Position numbers and translations under genes: made by a program. Shown in pieces: positions 63,589 through 64,000 of a stretch of 64,000 nucleotides of DNA. Each line of letters starts with the position of its first letter. Positions within the stretch are counted from its first letter, which is position 1. The stretch is from Solirubrobacter ginsenosidimutans (GTDB lineage: Bacteria; Actinomycetota; Thermoleophilia; Solirubrobacterales; Solirubrobacteraceae): assembly GCF_027587205.1 (NCBI RefSeq), contig NZ_JAPDOD010000032.1:45503-109502 (forward strand), given 5' to 3'. Below the pieces are notes generated by a model. The model searched no databases and was not told the origin of the DNA. It saw nothing but the letters and a program-made list of their open reading frames with translations.

Positions 63589-64000
63589 GTGGACCCGAGC
63601 CGGGAGCGCGAGGTCGAGCAGGCGCCGGTCGTCAACGAACCGGCACCCGCGGTCGCTGCTGAGGCCCCGAGTCTCGCTGCGCCGCTGACCGCGGCGAAGA
63701 TCGCTGCGCTGCAACGCCACGCGGGCAACGCCGCGGTCGCCCGGCTCCTGAACGGCCGCCGTCCTGGCCCGTCGGGCCCCAGCTCACTCGCGCGGTTCGA
63801 CGCGGCCGGGTTCGTCCCGAGCGGCGGCGCGGCGGGTGCGGGTGCTGGATCGGCGGAGTTGCTCGGCGGCGCGGCGGGAGGTGCCGCCGCGGCGGCGACG
63901 GCGGGCCAGTTGTTCGGCGGCGCAGCGGGCGGCGGCGCCGCGGCGGCGACGGCGGGTCAGTTGTTCGGTGGCGCGGCGGGCGGCGGCGCGAGCGGCGCGG
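63589..64000 (+). CDS. DUF4157-type motif protein, C-terminus outside the window
   Basis: The frame starts with GTG at 63589 directly after the preceding TAA and is open through the right edge (137 codons seen). Residues about 36-53 read LTAAKIAALQRHAGNAAVARLL, the full LQRxAGNxAVARLL helix known at the head of contractile-injection-associated toxins and DUF4157 peptidases. From about residue 85 come Gly/Ala-rich repeats of the unit ATAGQLFGGAAGGGAAA, at least two and a half copies. The catalytic or toxic part, if any, lies beyond the window. Confidence 0.6.
   Translation, partial: MDPSREREVEQAPVVNEPAPAVAAEAPSLAAPLTAAKIAALQRHAGNAAVARLLNGRRPGPSGPSSLARFDAAGFVPSGGAAGAGAGSAELLGGAAGGAAAAATAGQLFGGAAGGGAAAATAGQLFGGAAGGGASGA

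Noticed and set aside
63830..64000. Tandem DNA repeat at the right edge as a separate element
   Set aside because: The repeats keep the reading frame of the DUF4157-motif gene and encode a Gly/Ala-rich linker, so they are part of the protein.

Overview
The window is GC-rich DNA (about 70% by eye) with dense, often overlapping genes, frequent GTG/TTG starts and weak Shine-Dalgarno sites. Its content is actinobacterial: F420-type luciferase-like and PPOX proteins, several DUF1707 proteins, an MmpL exporter, a TcpE-type conjugation cluster, a PPi-type phosphofructokinase and many secreted proteins with a threonine/proline linker and a small C-terminal domain. A soil member of the Thermoleophilia (Solirubrobacter-like) is the best fit. 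That is inference from gene families; no rRNA is present.

Left part (1-7.8 kb): the end of an unknown protein, an AbiEi/DUF559 protein, a CynX-type MFS carrier, a phosphofructokinase with the residues of PPi-dependent enzymes, an MmpL exporter with a 25-residue membrane peptide beside it, and a secreted RTX-like nonapeptide-repeat protein.

Island-like part (7.8-26 kb): tRNA-Asp is followed by the catalytic end of a tyrosine recombinase, a frameshifted sigma-70-like gene and a truncated pilin-like gene, that is, the decayed end of an integrated conjugative element. Then come a cytoplasmic sulfatase, a NarL-type histidine kinase with a stand-alone receiver, a decayed stretch, a collagen-like secreted protein and a HicB antitoxin fragment. 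An intact seven-gene minus-strand operon (18.0-25.7 kb) encodes a Tcp-like conjugation channel: TcpC-like, pilin-like, TcpE, VirB4-like ATPase, VirB6-like, VirB8/TcpC-like and a lytic transglycosylase. A perfect palindrome lies upstream. No coupling ATPase or relaxase is visible.

Cell-surface and house-keeping part (26-45 kb): an L,D-transpeptidase, a VWA/DUF11 surface protein, a MoxR-DUF58-transglutaminase operon, a cupin-MarR operon with a leaderless, operator-overlapped promoter, LysR/SDR, several secreted proteins, a pair of related small proteins, and F420/PPOX-type redox genes.

Right part (45-64 kb): two inverted copies of an approximately 500-bp non-coding element with long terminal inverted repeats and a 51-bp central palindrome (45.5-46.0 and 52.2-52.7 kb) flank a group of single-gene metabolic units. 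One of these is a PLP enzyme whose Schiff-base lysine appears to be threonine. Then come a secreted tandem amidase whose first domain has lost all three catalytic residues, and an M14 peptidase carrying the same C-terminal domain. Two tandem secreted paralogues and an enolase-superfamily/quinone-reductase pair follow. At the right edge, two consecutive genes carry the GN-AVAR motif seen in DUF4157-type, contractile-injection-associated proteins.
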